A stretch of 64,000 nt of DNA from Chondrilla cf. caribensis (lineage: Eukaryota > Porifera > Demospongiae > Chondrillida > Chondrillidae). A program made the translations under genes and the position numbers. The notes beneath the pieces are model-generated. The model had not been told where the DNA came from. It worked only from the letters and a program-made list of their open reading frames with translations, and searched no databases. Numbering within the stretch: position 1 is the stretch's first letter; each line of letters begins with the position of its first letter. This document shows positions 1 to 11,500 of the stretch, piece by piece. The stretch covers positions 3,915,327 to 3,979,326 of the forward strand of contig OZ026554.1 of the NCBI GenBank assembly GCA_964020155.1. The letters run 5' to 3'.

Positions 1-56
1 ATAAAGAATAGTAGGCTCCCCAGGATAGTATATACATACATTCTGTACCCACAAAA

Positions 57-143
57 TATACACACATACACATACATACATACATACATACACATAATAT
101 ACATACACACATACATACATACATACATATACATATACATACG
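57..143. repeat. CATA-type simple repeat
   Basis: Imperfect run of ACATACAT and ACACATAC units in the VPS4 intron just left of the hAT-like element. The transposon target duplication TACATACG is part of this run. Confidence 0.85.
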
Positions 144-748
144 TAGCGCTGGGTGGTATCAAAAAATATCAGTTTCGGTATATTGCCAACATCATACGAC
201 GGTATTACGGTATACCGAGTCTTAAGGTTATAGTTGGGCATTGAAATAACTGAATCCTTGATTTAATAATAATGAAATAAATAAACAAATAAATAAATAA
301 ATAATCCACTACTTTGTCGTTCTAGTTAACTCGGAGCGCAAAGTACTTCCAAATATCAGATTCAGTATTCTTCTTATCAACGAGATGAACTTCATTGCTC
401 GGATCACCCGCATCGCCCATTTGCTAATCAAAATTTAAACTTGCAGCCGACGACGTCGCCATTTTGACAACATTCTCTCATTCCGTCTAACAACGTATTA
501 TGCCGCACATGCACACTTTTCGTACTCATAATCATGGCTGTCGCAGCAATATTTTCGAAGGATTCAGAACACATCATTTCAGGGCGAAATTTGATATCTC
601 AGGAATATATTACTTAAAATACCAGTCAAACCTTAGAGAATACCGTGATATCACAATATCTCGGTATAGAAAAAAGTCAGCCGGCATCAAAACCATGCAC
701 AAATAATACCGCGGTTTTACTATATATTCAGTATACCACCCAGCGCTA
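144..748. mobile_element. Non-autonomous hAT-like inverted-repeat element (605 bp)
   Basis: The left end TAGCGCTGGGTGGTAT (144-159) is repeated in inverted orientation at the right end (733-748). The element is flanked by the identical 8-bp sequence TACATACG at 136-143 and 749-756, the target-site duplication length typical of hAT transposons. No transposase frame is present, so it is a MITE-type derivative lying in a VPS4 intron. The AT-rich interior next to each end contains further imperfectly inverted GGTAT/ATACC motifs. Confidence 0.88.
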
Positions 749-928
749 TACATACGTATACACATCCTGTACCCATAAAATGTCCTATGATTACATACAG
801 CATCCATACAATGTAAATATGACAATGTGTACATAACATCCATACAGTAATTGCAGATATGCGTGTGTGGAATGCTGATACACACTACCTCAATACAGTC
901 ACAGGTTTACGTAGTACAAAGGACTCAC

Positions 929-2857
929 TCCGTACATGAGAATACCCCTGAATGGCTTCCTTTTACCTGCAGGAGTATAACATGAACTCTTCACATGACA
1001 ACAACATACTTTACAACTCACATACGTATGTATGTATGTATGTAGTAGATAAATCCCTCCTTGGGTTGGTACATGGGAAAAGTACTCATTGCAAAGACTA
1101 ATTGACCGAGGGCGCAGGGATTTATCTATTATGTATCCTGGCAACCAAGAAGTGTATCAAAATTAATCAGGTTTGTCAAAAAGTACATCAACTTGAGCTA
1201 GTACATGGGAAATGTACATACGTAGGTCAGTTCCTTTGATGTTACCTTCAACCAGGATACATGTATGTATGTATGTATGCATTCAAGTATCTCCTATGTT
1301 TCTGTATGTATGTACACATTATAAGTACACACATACATTGAAAGCTTATTTGTATGCTTATACATGCATGTATATATGTATTGTACTATAATTCTATAAT
1401 TAACATGCCTGTGAAAAGGTGAGGAAATTTGATGGGTAAAATTACTGCTTCTTTCAAGGCTTCCTTTGCACCATTCAATCCAGCAATATCATCCCAGTGA
1501 ACATTAGGCGTCTCTGACACAATAGCACCTGAACACAGGAGGGGAGATAGAGGATCACCCAAGAGGACAGGGGCAGGGGACAGAGGACAGAGGACAGGGG
1601 ACAGGGGACAGGGGACAGAGGGGAGACAGGGGACAGTGGACAGAGGGGAGACAGGGGACAGGGGACAGGGGACAGAGGGGAGACAGGAGACAGGGGACAG
1701 AGGACGGGGGACAGGGGACAGAGGACGGGGGACAGGGGACAGGGGACAGAGGGGAGACAGGGGACAGGGGACAGAGGACAGGGGACAGTGAACATAAGGG
1801 ACACAGAGGATGGTTCCAAAAGATAGACTGTAGAGAGAAGGATATACGTATGTGGAGACAGATGATAGAGGATGGCTCTGACGAACAGAACACAGTTATG
1901 AAGGAGAGAGGATAAAGGATATGGGACCAATCGGAAAAGGGAGACATATGTATGTATGCTCACTGTGGATGAACTCAGAGTGTGCACACCACATCCCAAC
2001 AGAAGCAGGCACACACCACATCCCAACAGAAGCAGGCACACACCACATCCCAACAGAAGCAGGCACACACCACATCCCAACAGAAGCAGGCACACACCAC
2101 ATCCCAACAATAGCAGGCACATACCACATCCCAACAGAAGCAGGCACACACCACATCCCAACAGAAGAAGGCACACACCACATTCTAACAGAAGCAGGCA
2201 CACACCACATTCTAACAGAAGCAGGCACACACCACATCATAACAGAAGCAGGCACACACCACATCGCAACAAAAGCAGGCACACACCACATTCTAACAGA
2301 AGCAGGCACACACCACAACCTAACAGAAGCAGGCACACACCACATTCTAACAGAAGCAGGCACACACCGCATTCTAACAGAAGCAGGCACACACCACATT
2401 CTAACAGAAGCAGGCACACCACATTCTAACAGAAGCAGGCACACACCGCATTCTAACATAAACAGGCACACACCACATTCTAACAGAAACAGGCACACAC
2501 CACATCATAACAGAAGTAGGCACACACCACATCCCAACAATAGTAGGCACACACACACACACATACTTTCTAATGCTCCCTTTAGCTTCTTCGTGTCATC
2601 ATCATCATCATCAGAATCACTGGAACTGTCTTTATTTTTACTTTTGATGGATGAGAATAAATTAAAGAATGTAAAATACATACGTAAAATCAATTCCTAA
2701 AAAATTAATATACACATGTACATATGTACATAACGTTATGGCAATTAGTAATTATTGCCTTTGATATACGTAATTTGTATGAATGTATACATACTACATA
2801 CCACACATACATTTAAATATACATAATAATAACATTAATAATTCATCCACGAAAACC

Positions 2858-2923
<66 letters not shown>

Positions 2924-5900
2924 ATGTCCATATGTGTAGATTCTCAATTCTTCCTGCATATACATAGTACTGTTGATGACAAATAGCAGAACTCACAGAC
3001 GCACGTACATGTCTATACACTCACCCTCCTCCTCCTCCACCGCTCTTCTTTTTTTTGTGGGACTTTCCCCCACCACCTCCTTCTACAACTTTCTTTCCTT
3101 TGTTTTTCTTCAAGTATTTCGTCAATTTCTCAGCACGCTCCAAGTACTCTGCGGCTTTGGCTCTCAAGGTTTCTTTGGCCTTTTCACCATGTGCCTCATC
3201 TAGCAATGAATACAGACCCATCTCAACCAGTGAACTACATGAATGCACAGTGAATGTACTTGTCAAGCTTGCATGCCAAGCCAATATACACAGGTGTGTC
3301 ACTGCTACCCGCAATACTAGGCCCCCACTCTACATGCCATGTAATGTGGCGTCATTGGTTGAAAGCAAGAGAAATCCATTCCTTGGCAAGTGTGAATAGC
3401 AGTGTCATCCTCTCTAAAGTGAGGATTGTCATGTGACTGCAGTGTCATGTGACATCAAGGTCAAGGAATGCTATAAATAGTACACCAATCACATTACAGT
3501 GTATTTCACTCAGAGTCAGATATCAACAGTACATAATTTGTGAATATACTAGCACACTGTGGAAAATGTTAACAAGGATATAAATCAAAATTAATATAAA
3601 TTAAATTTAATAGTGAAGTTATACAGGGTGAATCAAGCTTTAGGGAACCCCCCCAGCTACTATATTAAGAAATCCCAATCAACATGATTGTCAGGTGAGG
3701 GATTATTGTATCTCATGTGACCACAACCTACCACAGCCGTCTCGCACACACAGCACTCCACTCCAACCACACATGCCACTCAGCATTACTTCACTTTCAT
3801 AACAGGATGCAAAACTAGTCAAAATTCAATACACAATGGAATGCAAATATAATTTCATAGCATTTAAAACCATTCATAAATAGGATGTAGGGATGACACA
3901 TTCCTTAAACAATATGGAACAAGTTGGGTTAACCGGAGGCAACATACTGTCCGACAATACACCTCTGAAATGAGTAAAGTGTCATAGCATAATTCTAGTA
4001 GACAGCTGAAACTAACATCTTCGAAACATGCTAGGGTGGAGCCTAAATAGCCAAAGACACTGCGCGCATTAAAATGGAATTCGAAGATGTGAATTGCGAT
4101 AGTGCGATAGCTTCAGCTGTTCGTACTGTAGTCCTGGTTAAAATTGAGAAGAAGAAATAATTTCTGACCTGGCGGTTTGCCACTTAGACACTATGGCCTT
4201 ACTGAGGGCCAAAGCTAAGGCATTTTAAACTTCCTCAATCTGTACTGTACCATGCAGCATTAATTTTTATTCAACTCACTACCTGGGAACCCCCTCTCTA
4301 AATCATATCAGTGTGCCTGATATGAACATGTTTGAGTGTGCAAACATAAAAAAACAAATATGTGGGGTATGAGAAATTTCAAAACCATTTGAATATTTTG
4401 CTTCCTCCTATGTACAGTTGGCAGAATCCAAACAAAATCTCATACATACACCATATAGAGCCCTCCCTTACAGCAAAACAGTAATTTTACAAATGTTACT
4501 TGAAAATGTTTGAAAAATGAGGTTGGGGTTTGCATGGCATGAAGCCTGCACACACCACCAATAGAATTGAAACTGTAATGCATCTATGTAACCTATCAGA
4601 ATGAAAAACTAATCACTTGTGGGGGTTGGTATACTCTGGAATGCATTTTTGCTGGTTTACATGTTAATCTACATAACATAATATCTCAATCTCAAGCATG
4701 TGTGCTTAGGGGTGCTCAGTTGCATGGCAGTGGCCAGGTAAAGATGAGGTTCAAGGAGCTGCACTACACAGATGTGCAATCCAGCAAACTCTACTGTTAT
4801 TAAGACAAAAGAACTCACATTTCATAGCATGAAGAAAGTACTCAACTCCTGATTTATACAGTCTCAGGGCAGTCTCATACTCCCCCTTGTTATCAGCATC
4901 TGTTGCTTGCTTCACTATGTCGATAGCTTTCTAATTGTGGATGAAACAAACATACGTAGGTATATCACTGTAATTCCAAAGGGGCAGGATACACACACAA
5001 GTACAACTGGCTTTACAATGGTGGGTGATGCACACGTGTGGCAACAAGGGGCAATTTAGGATCCTGGGTGATGTGGGACGGATGCTCATAAGCATTAATA
5101 CTGTTCAGCTGTGGTTAGGTGACCACCCTAGCGAAACTCTTATCTACATGGATAGTGTTAATGTGAATTGGAATCATTAGCTGAATTTTAAGACTGTGAA
5201 AGGTTAGATGTTCCAAATTATCCCGGTTTTCCAAATTAACCTGGTGTTACATATTACCTTGATGTTCCAAACTACCCCGGTGTTCCAATTTACCCCGGTG
5301 GTTGGTGTTCCAAATTACCCCAGTGGTTGTTGTTCCAAACTACCCCGGTGATTGGTGTTCCAAATTACCCCGGTGGTCGGTGTTCCAAACTACCCCGGTG
5401 GTTGGTGTTCCAAACTACCCCGGTGATTGGTGTTCCAAATTACCCCAGTGGTTGTTGTTCCAAACTACCCCGGTGGTTGGTGTTCCAAATTACCCCAGTG
5501 GTCGGTGTTCCAAATTACCTCTGGGTTAAAGTACCCTATTCTGGCCTATTGAGTTCTTTGTCAATAGTAGCACGAAATACAAACAGCCAACGGTAACTCT
5601 CAAGAGAAATACACGAACTGAATAGTAAACATAGTACTCAAATTAAAAGCGGTAACGACTAAAAACATACACACGACTACTTCGCCAACACAAATACCGC
5701 CTTCACCCCTTACTCCTCGGGTAGGGACACATCATAGTATAAACTCGTTTTCAATCCAAAGTACCATTGAGGCGAACACATGAGACCAAGGCCACGATAA
5801 CCATAGGCATTAAGAACATCCGCTCAGTCAACTTCCTATTGGTCGACGTTTTAGTCTGGTACGCTCAAGAAAGTAGTAACAGCTTTACCCCATAGCGCGA

Positions 5901-5945
5901 GAACAGTTTCACCAGGTTACTCACTTCCAATATGTTCCCTGACAT
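929..5945 (-). CDS. VPS4: VPS4-type AAA ATPase, 5' part (exons 1-6; gene continues off the left edge)
   Basis: Vps4 is the ATPase that disassembles ESCRT-III at endosomes and other membranes. Six exons chain with matching phases: 5925-5945 (start codon at 5945, MSGNILE), 4819-4930, 3035-3199, 2567-2640, 1409-1528 and 929-966. Exons 1-3 encode the N-terminal MIT domain ([19 protein letters not shown], then [20 protein letters not shown]), which binds ESCRT-III tails. A Gly/Lys-rich and acidic linker follows ([11 protein letters not shown]), then the entry to the AAA domain ([39 protein letters not shown]). The P-loop exon and the rest lie beyond position 1. The linker is richer in Gly than in the vertebrate proteins I know. 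The intron after exon 5 uses a GC donor. Identification is from the family-specific MIT and pre-Walker A sequence; the exon borders are inferred from consensus and phase. Confidence 0.93.
1541..1800. repeat. GA-rich minisatellite (GGGGACAG-type units)
   Basis: Purine-rich tandem array in the VPS4 intron between exons 4 and 5, built from short units such as GGGGACAG, GAGGACAG and GAGGGGAGACAG. It starts about 12 bp upstream (transcript sense) of the exon 5 acceptor, so on the VPS4 sense strand it supplies an extreme pyrimidine-rich run ahead of the acceptor. Confidence 0.85.
1985..2560. repeat. 27-bp minisatellite, about 21 copies
   Basis: Tandem units of the type GCACACACCACATCCCAACA followed by GAAGCAG, total 27 bp, with variants (ATTCTAACAG, ATCATAACAG). 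Because 27 is divisible by three the array stays open in several frames and makes long spurious frames. It lies in the VPS4 intron directly 3' of exon 4 and is not coding in the VPS4 model. Confidence 0.92.
2862..2922. repeat. TG microsatellite
   Basis: Pure TG run of about 30 units in the VPS4 intron between exons 3 and 4. Confidence 0.97.
3200..4818. other. VPS4 intron 2, no recognised feature
   Basis: AT-rich sequence between VPS4 exons 2 and 3. I see no conserved frame, no clear terminal inverted repeat and no RNA gene; a few C-rich patches (near 3650 and 4290) have no interpretation. Confidence 0.5.
5205..5525. repeat. 25-bp minisatellite in VPS4 intron 1
   Basis: About 12-13 tandem units of GTTCCAAACTACCCCGGTGG plus TTGGT, 25 bp in total, degenerating at the left end. 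Units alternate between AAATTA and AAACTA and between GGTTGG, GATTGG and GGTCGG. Confidence 0.92.
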
Positions 5946-6088
5946 GGCCCTGCCGGTTTGGTAGGACTATTGAGAATTAACCTCCTATCGATGATCCTTA
6001 GATCTAGACTTATTTTACGGACCACTCCCACTATCATGTGATCCGCGATGGTACAGCGGGGCGGGTATTTCCCTGATGCTTTGGAATC
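5946..6088. promoter_or_regulatory. Putative bidirectional promoter between VPS4 and peptide deformylase
   Basis: Only 143 bp separate the divergent start codons at 5945 (minus strand) and 6089 (plus strand), so both genes must start transcription from this short stretch or from overlapping 5' ends. It contains a GC-box-like GCGGGGCGGG near 6057 and an E-box-like CATGTG inside a near-palindrome near 6036. I see no TATA box in a convincing position. The promoter role is inferred from the gene arrangement. Confidence 0.6.
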
Positions 6089-6736
6089 ATGTCGCGACTG
6101 TTGGGGACGTGGAAAAGACTCACATTAAAAAGAAAGTTCCTAGAACATGAACTCAAACTGTGTCAGGTCGGTAACCCCGTATTGCGTAGGATAGCGAGAC
6201 CTGTGAACCCCGCGATGATAATGTCCTCGGAGTATCAAGAGCTCGTAGACCGAATGGTGGAAATTATGAGAAGCCAGTTGGGGGTCGGGATAGCTGCCCC
6301 GCAGGTCGGGATAGGTCTCAGGATATTCTGCATGGAGTTCACCTCCAACCACGTATCCATTGTGGGTCCCGACATAACGAAGCGGAGAGAAATGAGTATC
6401 CTTCCTTTAACCATTCTTGCGAACCCTTCTCTGAAGGTGATGGGGAAAGGAGAGAGGGTTACGTATGAAGAAGGATGTCTCAGTGTGTCTGGATTCGTAG
6501 CACAGGTCCCTAGAGCGAGACAGGTATCTCTGACTGGCCTGAATCGTGATGGGAAAGAAGAACACCATGTATTGAATGGTTGGTCGGCACGTATTGCTCA
6601 GCATGAAATGGACCACCTCGACGGTGTGTTGTATGTGGATAGGATGTCAGAGAAGTCTTTACGTCACATTGCATGGGAGAAGCACGTGGGGCTTGAAAAT
6701 GACATCAAACGATATGAAAATAAGTTATCTCTATAG
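6089..6736 (+). CDS. PDF: Peptide deformylase, probably mitochondrial (intronless)
   Basis: Removes the formyl group from the N-terminal formyl-methionine of newly made organelle proteins, a metal-dependent hydrolysis. The 215-residue frame carries all three family motifs: GVGIAAPQ at residues 65-72, EGCLS at 128-132 with the metal-binding Cys130, and HEMDH at 172-176 with two metal-binding histidines and the catalytic Glu173. The first 20 or so residues are rich in Arg and Lys with no acidic residue before Glu19, as expected of a mitochondrial presequence. The length is normal for the family. No intron interrupts the frame, in contrast to every other gene here, so it may be an old retrocopy or simply an intronless gene. 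It diverges from VPS4 across 143 bp. Confidence 0.95.
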   Translation: MSRLLGTWKRLTLKRKFLEHELKLCQVGNPVLRRIARPVNPAMIMSSEYQELVDRMVEIMRSQLGVGIAAPQVGIGLRIFCMEFTSNHVSIVGPDITKRREMSILPLTILANPSLKVMGKGERVTYEEGCLSVSGFVAQVPRARQVSLTGLNRDGKEEHHVLNGWSARIAQHEMDHLDGVLYVDRMSEKSLRHIAWEKHVGLENDIKRYENKLSL

Positions 6737-7259
6737 CCTAGACATAGGCTATATACATAGGTTAATATTGATGTACTTTGCAATTGTACCATAGCTTGTA
6801 TGTGTACTTGTACTAGTTTTGTACTGTTTACGTAGGTGCATGTATATATTTATAATAATTGGACTGATGATATAATACAGCATTATGTTACAGAACTTCT
6901 AAACTGATGTGTGACCATATCAATGGATTTATCGCGTCTGTATATTTCATACAGATATGTCGCCCTACCTTTTAGTATGGTGGGAAAATACAGATAAGTG
7001 TCATTTTTCAACACGAAAACTACTGCTTAACCTCCAAAAAGTATCCATTGCTGAAGTATTTGGATAGTTTTTAGTCACTTGGAATGTTAGCATCCATTTA
7101 GATGCAGGTTATAATGAATATACAATATTCACATATGGAGGCACTTCAAAGGATCAGTTTAGAAGCTGGTTATAACCCATACATAAATATAATAGTTATA
7201 CATACAATGAATACTCAATGATCTGCTGCAATTCATGTGTAGATTGAAGTGTGAAAAAT
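6737..7259. other. 3' flank of peptide deformylase, no recognised gene
   Basis: AT-rich sequence after the deformylase stop codon. I see no frame or repeat of note before homology to the receptor 3' flank begins near 7260. Confidence 0.5.
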
Positions 7260-7510
7260 GAAAGTGGCAGATTATAGTGAGCTCAGAGAATTGTCAAAAT
7301 TGTTCAACTTAAAATTTTCAATCGTAGTGTCATAGCATTGAATCGATCACACAAAATTGCATATAAGAAGTTACCTTAATGACACAACTTACATCACACA
7401 ATTGTATGCAGCTGTAATATAGCCTACAACATTACTATCATACACTTGTGTATGCAGTTAGCTCTACAACATTACTATCACACACTATGAGGTGCAACTG
7501 TGTACACCAT

Positions 7511-8343
7511 CTACTGCTGTACGTGTGCGCTTGCACTGCTGACCACATCATCTCTCTCATGAAGGGTAAAGGAGATAGTGGACACCTTACGTCCTTCCTC
7601 AGTGGTATCGAAGATGGTGGGCAGCTGTGGGAGATCTAAATAATACCCATACACCGCGAATAGTAACTACTATATCATAGTTATTTTGTGCATTTTTCTA
7701 ACCAACACTTGTAGGATGGGAGGAGGAGGATAGTAATGATTACAGCATGAAGGGGTCCACAATACTTCAACATAACGTAGATCCTACATACAAATTGTTA
7801 CAATATAAATCAGTAATATAAGTACATATGTCCTAGATACAGAATATTGGAATGCTGAATTCTACAGCAGATAATGGTCCTATATACAATATGCATGCAG
7901 ACATACAGATGAACCTGTATCCATGTATAATATTATATACTTTTTCCCACACTGACCTGCGGACTCAATAGAATCCTTGTACGACATGGATACAGTTACC
8001 AACTTGGATGCTGCAGTAGTTGAACATGGTATGTAGATATATGCTATAATATATATAATACAATATGTGTGCAGACATACACAGATGAACACGTACTAAT
8101 TATGCATTATTTCTCCCACTGACCTTCGGACTCCATAGAATCCTTGTATAACATGGATACAGTTACCAACTTGGATGCTGTTGAAGCTAGGACTTCCATG
8201 GACTCCGTTGGTGGAATCCTCGATAGTGCTGACCTCCTTGCTGTCAGGTAGGGCTTGATCCTCTTGCAACATGTGAACAGAGCAGAGACTTTAGGACGCA
8301 CTTTGTCATGTCTCAGGACATAGAACACAAAAATGGCAGCACC
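7511..8343 (-). pseudogene. Decayed third receptor copy: TM7 and cytoplasmic tail
   Basis: Homologous to the 3' end of the adhesion GPCR copies (12136-13316 and 38277-39470). 8124-8343 encodes the TM7 exon (GAAIFVFYVLRHDKVRPKV) fused without an intron to the later tail exon (SKLVTVSM), skipping the small exon between them; an internal deletion explains this. A second copy of that same small tail exon is at about 7961-8014. 7511-7640 matches the last exon but has lost about a third of it, keeping RKVSTISFTLHERDDVV and the stop codon at 7511. Together with the TM2/TM3 fragments at 10.9-11.5 kb this is the remnant of a third gene copy. The frame is partly open, so expression of a fragment cannot be excluded. 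Confidence 0.85.
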
Positions 8344-8531
8344 CTGGAATGTTGGCCGATTGGCAGTTATACATAGGTGAAAATGTATAATATACAGAGT
8401 TAAGATATGTACATAGTTAGGTATACCTGTATATCATGTTGGTGGATTGGTGGTTAATTAGCACATATGGAAATTGTATGTACATACGTATATATGCATG
8501 ACACATGCAATATACACACATGTAAACACAC

Positions 8532-8546
8532 ATGGATAAGCACACA

Positions 8547-8578
<32 letters not shown>

Positions 8579-8672
8579 TACATGCACATGCACATGTACA
8601 CACACACACACACACGCATGTGTGCACATGTACACACGCACACACACACATGCACACACGCACACACACACA

Positions 8673-8770
<98 letters not shown>

Positions 8771-8900
8771 CACACCCATACACAACACACATGCACATAC
8801 ACATCCATGTAACACACATGTACATACACACCCATACACAACACACATGCATATACACATCCATGCAACACACATGCACATGTACATCCATACACACACA
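8532..8900. repeat. CA microsatellite with ACATGCACA variants
   Basis: Long CA-rich tract with interspersed CATGCACATG units, inside the relict receptor. The spurious Thr/His and Cys/Val frames across it are not genes. Confidence 0.95.
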
Positions 8901-9000
8901 TGAAATTTACAACCTGGGAAATGAAATGTTTGTTTACAGTTCGGAACATGTTTGTTTGATGTTGGAACATGTATGTTTATAGTTTGGAACATGTTTATTT

Positions 9001-10210
9001 AGAGTTTGGAAGATTGTTGTGACACATTGACACCATGGTTACACTTTGGTTCCTAGGTTACAAAAATGTTGTGACAGTCTTATCCAGCAAGAATATCACA
9101 GGCTTGTACATACACTGATATTGCTGGCGCCTAGGGTCTGGCACAACATCACACAGCATCGTACGAACCTCTATAAAAGATCACGTCGCGTCCATTTTCT
9201 TTGTGAGTAGATCCGTGCTGGGGAAGCTGCAGATGCTGGAGGATTCGAATTGGAGGGGTTGCCCCGAGCGCAAGCGTGGTTAGCTGTTCTACCCTCTCCT
9301 TCTTCGGTTCGCTGTTTGATCACGCATGGAGTTCACACGTCCCGGTCTCCTGTGAGTCGTCGGGTCTCTCGAGTGTTCTCGGACGAGGTTTGGGCGTCCG
9401 TCCTCTTCGGAGGCGGGCGGTGCCTGGGATCATGGTCGGCTAGTCTCCCCTAGGGGTCCTGTAAGTAGGTCCTACGAAGGCTATGTTGTCGGAACCACGC
9501 GGCTCTCTGCTCACCACCCTTTTTCATTTATTATTGCCTTCGGGCGCATGCACGTAAGTTAGGCCGTGCAATTATTACCTTTACGCTGCATACACTTTAC
9601 TATGCATACACTGCGCCTTGCACACACCCTCCTATGCACACACCATGCGCATGCGGCACAGGTTGGGTCCAATACATGCTACATTAGTTTAGGTTTTGGG
9701 CCCTACCGGGGAGACTCTTGTCGTCGTGTTGAGGATGCTGCTGTTTGATGCGTGTCTTGCCTGGCCCTGATGATTACCGATGTGCAAGTCTGAACATCTC
9801 TGACAGGCCTGTGGACTGGTGGCATCCGTGATTCTTTGGTCTCCGAAGAAGCTGTCAATTCATTGCCCACATCGGCGATTGGCGCCCGTGATACTCGGTG
9901 TGCCAGACGTAATGGTTCGCGGCCCTGAAATTTGGACCTTCCGAGTAGCCAGTCAACCCCCCTGCTATCTTATGATGGTAAACTTGATGTTGCCGGCTTG
10001 ACTACCTGTATGTGAGGAAACAGCATGTTGAAACATTGATGGCAAGTGGCATGCACTCCCTGGGGCATGAGGCACCTCCCCGTCCACGTCGGATGCCCTG
10101 GGCACACGTGAAGTGTGGCAGAGAGAGGTGCAAGTTTGAGAAGTCCTGCAAGATGCAACTCATCGGACTTAAATACGTATGTATACATATTCTATAGATA
10201 TATTGGAAGT
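9001..10210. other. GC-rich segment with a TATA box; possible LTR or promoter relic
   Basis: Base composition changes sharply: about 9170-9560 is far richer in G and C than its surroundings. CTATAAAAG near 9171, followed about 25 bp later by TCCATTTTC, looks like a TATA promoter with a start region. TGTTGTGACA near 9015 and 9067 and TCTGACA near 9796 could be LTR-type ends, and TGGTGGCATCCGTGATTC near 9819 could be a primer-binding site, but I could not find the partner LTR or any gag or pol frame. The segment sits where the relict receptor should contain TM4-TM6, so it is an insertion into that copy. Confidence 0.4.
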
Positions 10211-10852
10211 GTAACTGTTCTTTTCTGTTCATTATCAATTATATTAATATTGATCAGGTCCATTGTATTATGCATGAATTGTAACATTATATTATATACT
10301 GATAGTTAGTATAAATATTACAATTATAAGTTTAAAATTGTAGTAAAAGTAATGAAATTGGTATGCCCTGTAGTGCAATGATCAAATGACATGGCATGCT
10401 ATATATTATAGACTCAAGCTGCATGTAGCATTGCATATTATTTCACTTCCATAATATGTAATAAATTGTATTATTTGATACACTTATAATAGCCACCACC
10501 ATGTATATACTGATATCAATGGGTGCATGAAGATAACCCGATATGTTGATAATAATGAATCCAAACAGTTGCTGCATTGTTGCAATGATTACATCAGCCT
10601 GAGGGGAATTAAAGATATTAAATCAACTGCATTTTATTATATACATCTGGACAACATTAGAATTCCAAGCCATTCTCTACTAAAGGTATGTAGGAGTCAA
10701 AGATGTTAAAGGAGAATACATAATATATTATTATGACGTATAATTATGGTGCACAGACTGCACACATATTATGCGTATAATATAGTATTTATGTATATAG
10801 GCCACGAACGACACATGTACACATACCAAACACACACATGCACACACATATC
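10211..10852. other. AT-rich stretch, no recognised feature
   Basis: Between the GC-rich segment and the TM3 relict. I see no frame, repeat or RNA gene that I can support. Confidence 0.5.
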
Positions 10853-11500
10853 CTATCCCAAAGGCAAGAGCAGAAAGATCCACTTTGAATTGGCAAAGAA
10901 CACAAGTATAAGTAGATTGCATGACAACAGTTTCGCACAAAGGCCATAAGAATATAGCCAAAAAGAAGTAGTGGAGAAGGCAAGCATTGATCACACATAG
11001 TAATATCAAGTTGAAGCAATTTGAAGTATTCAAATAGTACTGCTGATCAGATGAATACCAGTTACTGTAATTTATTAATGCTACATGCCAAAAACATCTG
11101 ATCCACCTACATACACACAGCATAACTGAAAATTTTGCTGCAGCAAGCTAATGACTACCAAGTGATAGAATGCTGAGGTATTAGACACTATATACTTGTA
11201 ATCATCAGTAATAATTATTTGTACATACATTTTCCTATATATAATATACCAGCATCAACTACCATGTCTATATAATAGTATAAAGACCTACATGTACACA
11301 AAAATGAATTGCATGATATATTATAAAGAAGAGACCATCAACAACTATATACTGTAATGCTATTTCCGATACACATTGTACTTAGTGCACGCGCTGTGTT
11401 AGCAGTGTTGGCCACGGAACAGTTGCTGCAAGTATGCAGACTAGTTCAAATGCAACTCACTGTTACACCCTTAGCAGTTTGAGCACCATGGCCAACCATG
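10853..11500 (-). pseudogene. Decayed third receptor copy: TM3 and TM2 exon fragments
   Basis: 10853-11002 (minus strand) matches the TM3 exon of the intact copies: INACLLHYFFLAIFLWPLCE against IIACLLHYFFLATFFWTLCE. The match breaks down after a frame shift. Both splice sites are destroyed: the acceptor region reads ATATTACTA where the intact copies have ATATTAGGTA, and the donor reads GATATG where they have GTGAGT. 11461-11500 matches the end of the TM2 exon (GAQTAKGV) with its donor still present. Intron sequence between them is also recognisable, for example GCTGATCAGATGAAT near 11040. Confidence 0.85.

Noticed and set aside
1896..2700. Long open frames of 150-260 residues with [13 protein letters not shown] repeats on both strands
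   Set aside because: They are produced by the 27-bp minisatellite, which is open in several frames at once, and lie in a VPS4 intron.
5302..5596. [19 protein letters not shown] repeat protein, plus strand
   Set aside because: 25-bp minisatellite inside VPS4 intron 1; changes of frame between units and no gene context.
8417..8992. Cys/Val- and Thr/His-repeat open frames up to 191 residues
   Set aside because: Pure CA/TG microsatellite translation; the same artefact occurs at 14.6, 19.3, 40.7 and 45.7 kb.
11108..11130. Possible small gene on the plus strand at 10746-10949 (SYPKGKSRKIHFELAKNT)
   Set aside because: It is the reverse strand of the decayed TM3 exon; the same plus-strand frame appears opposite the intact TM3 exons.
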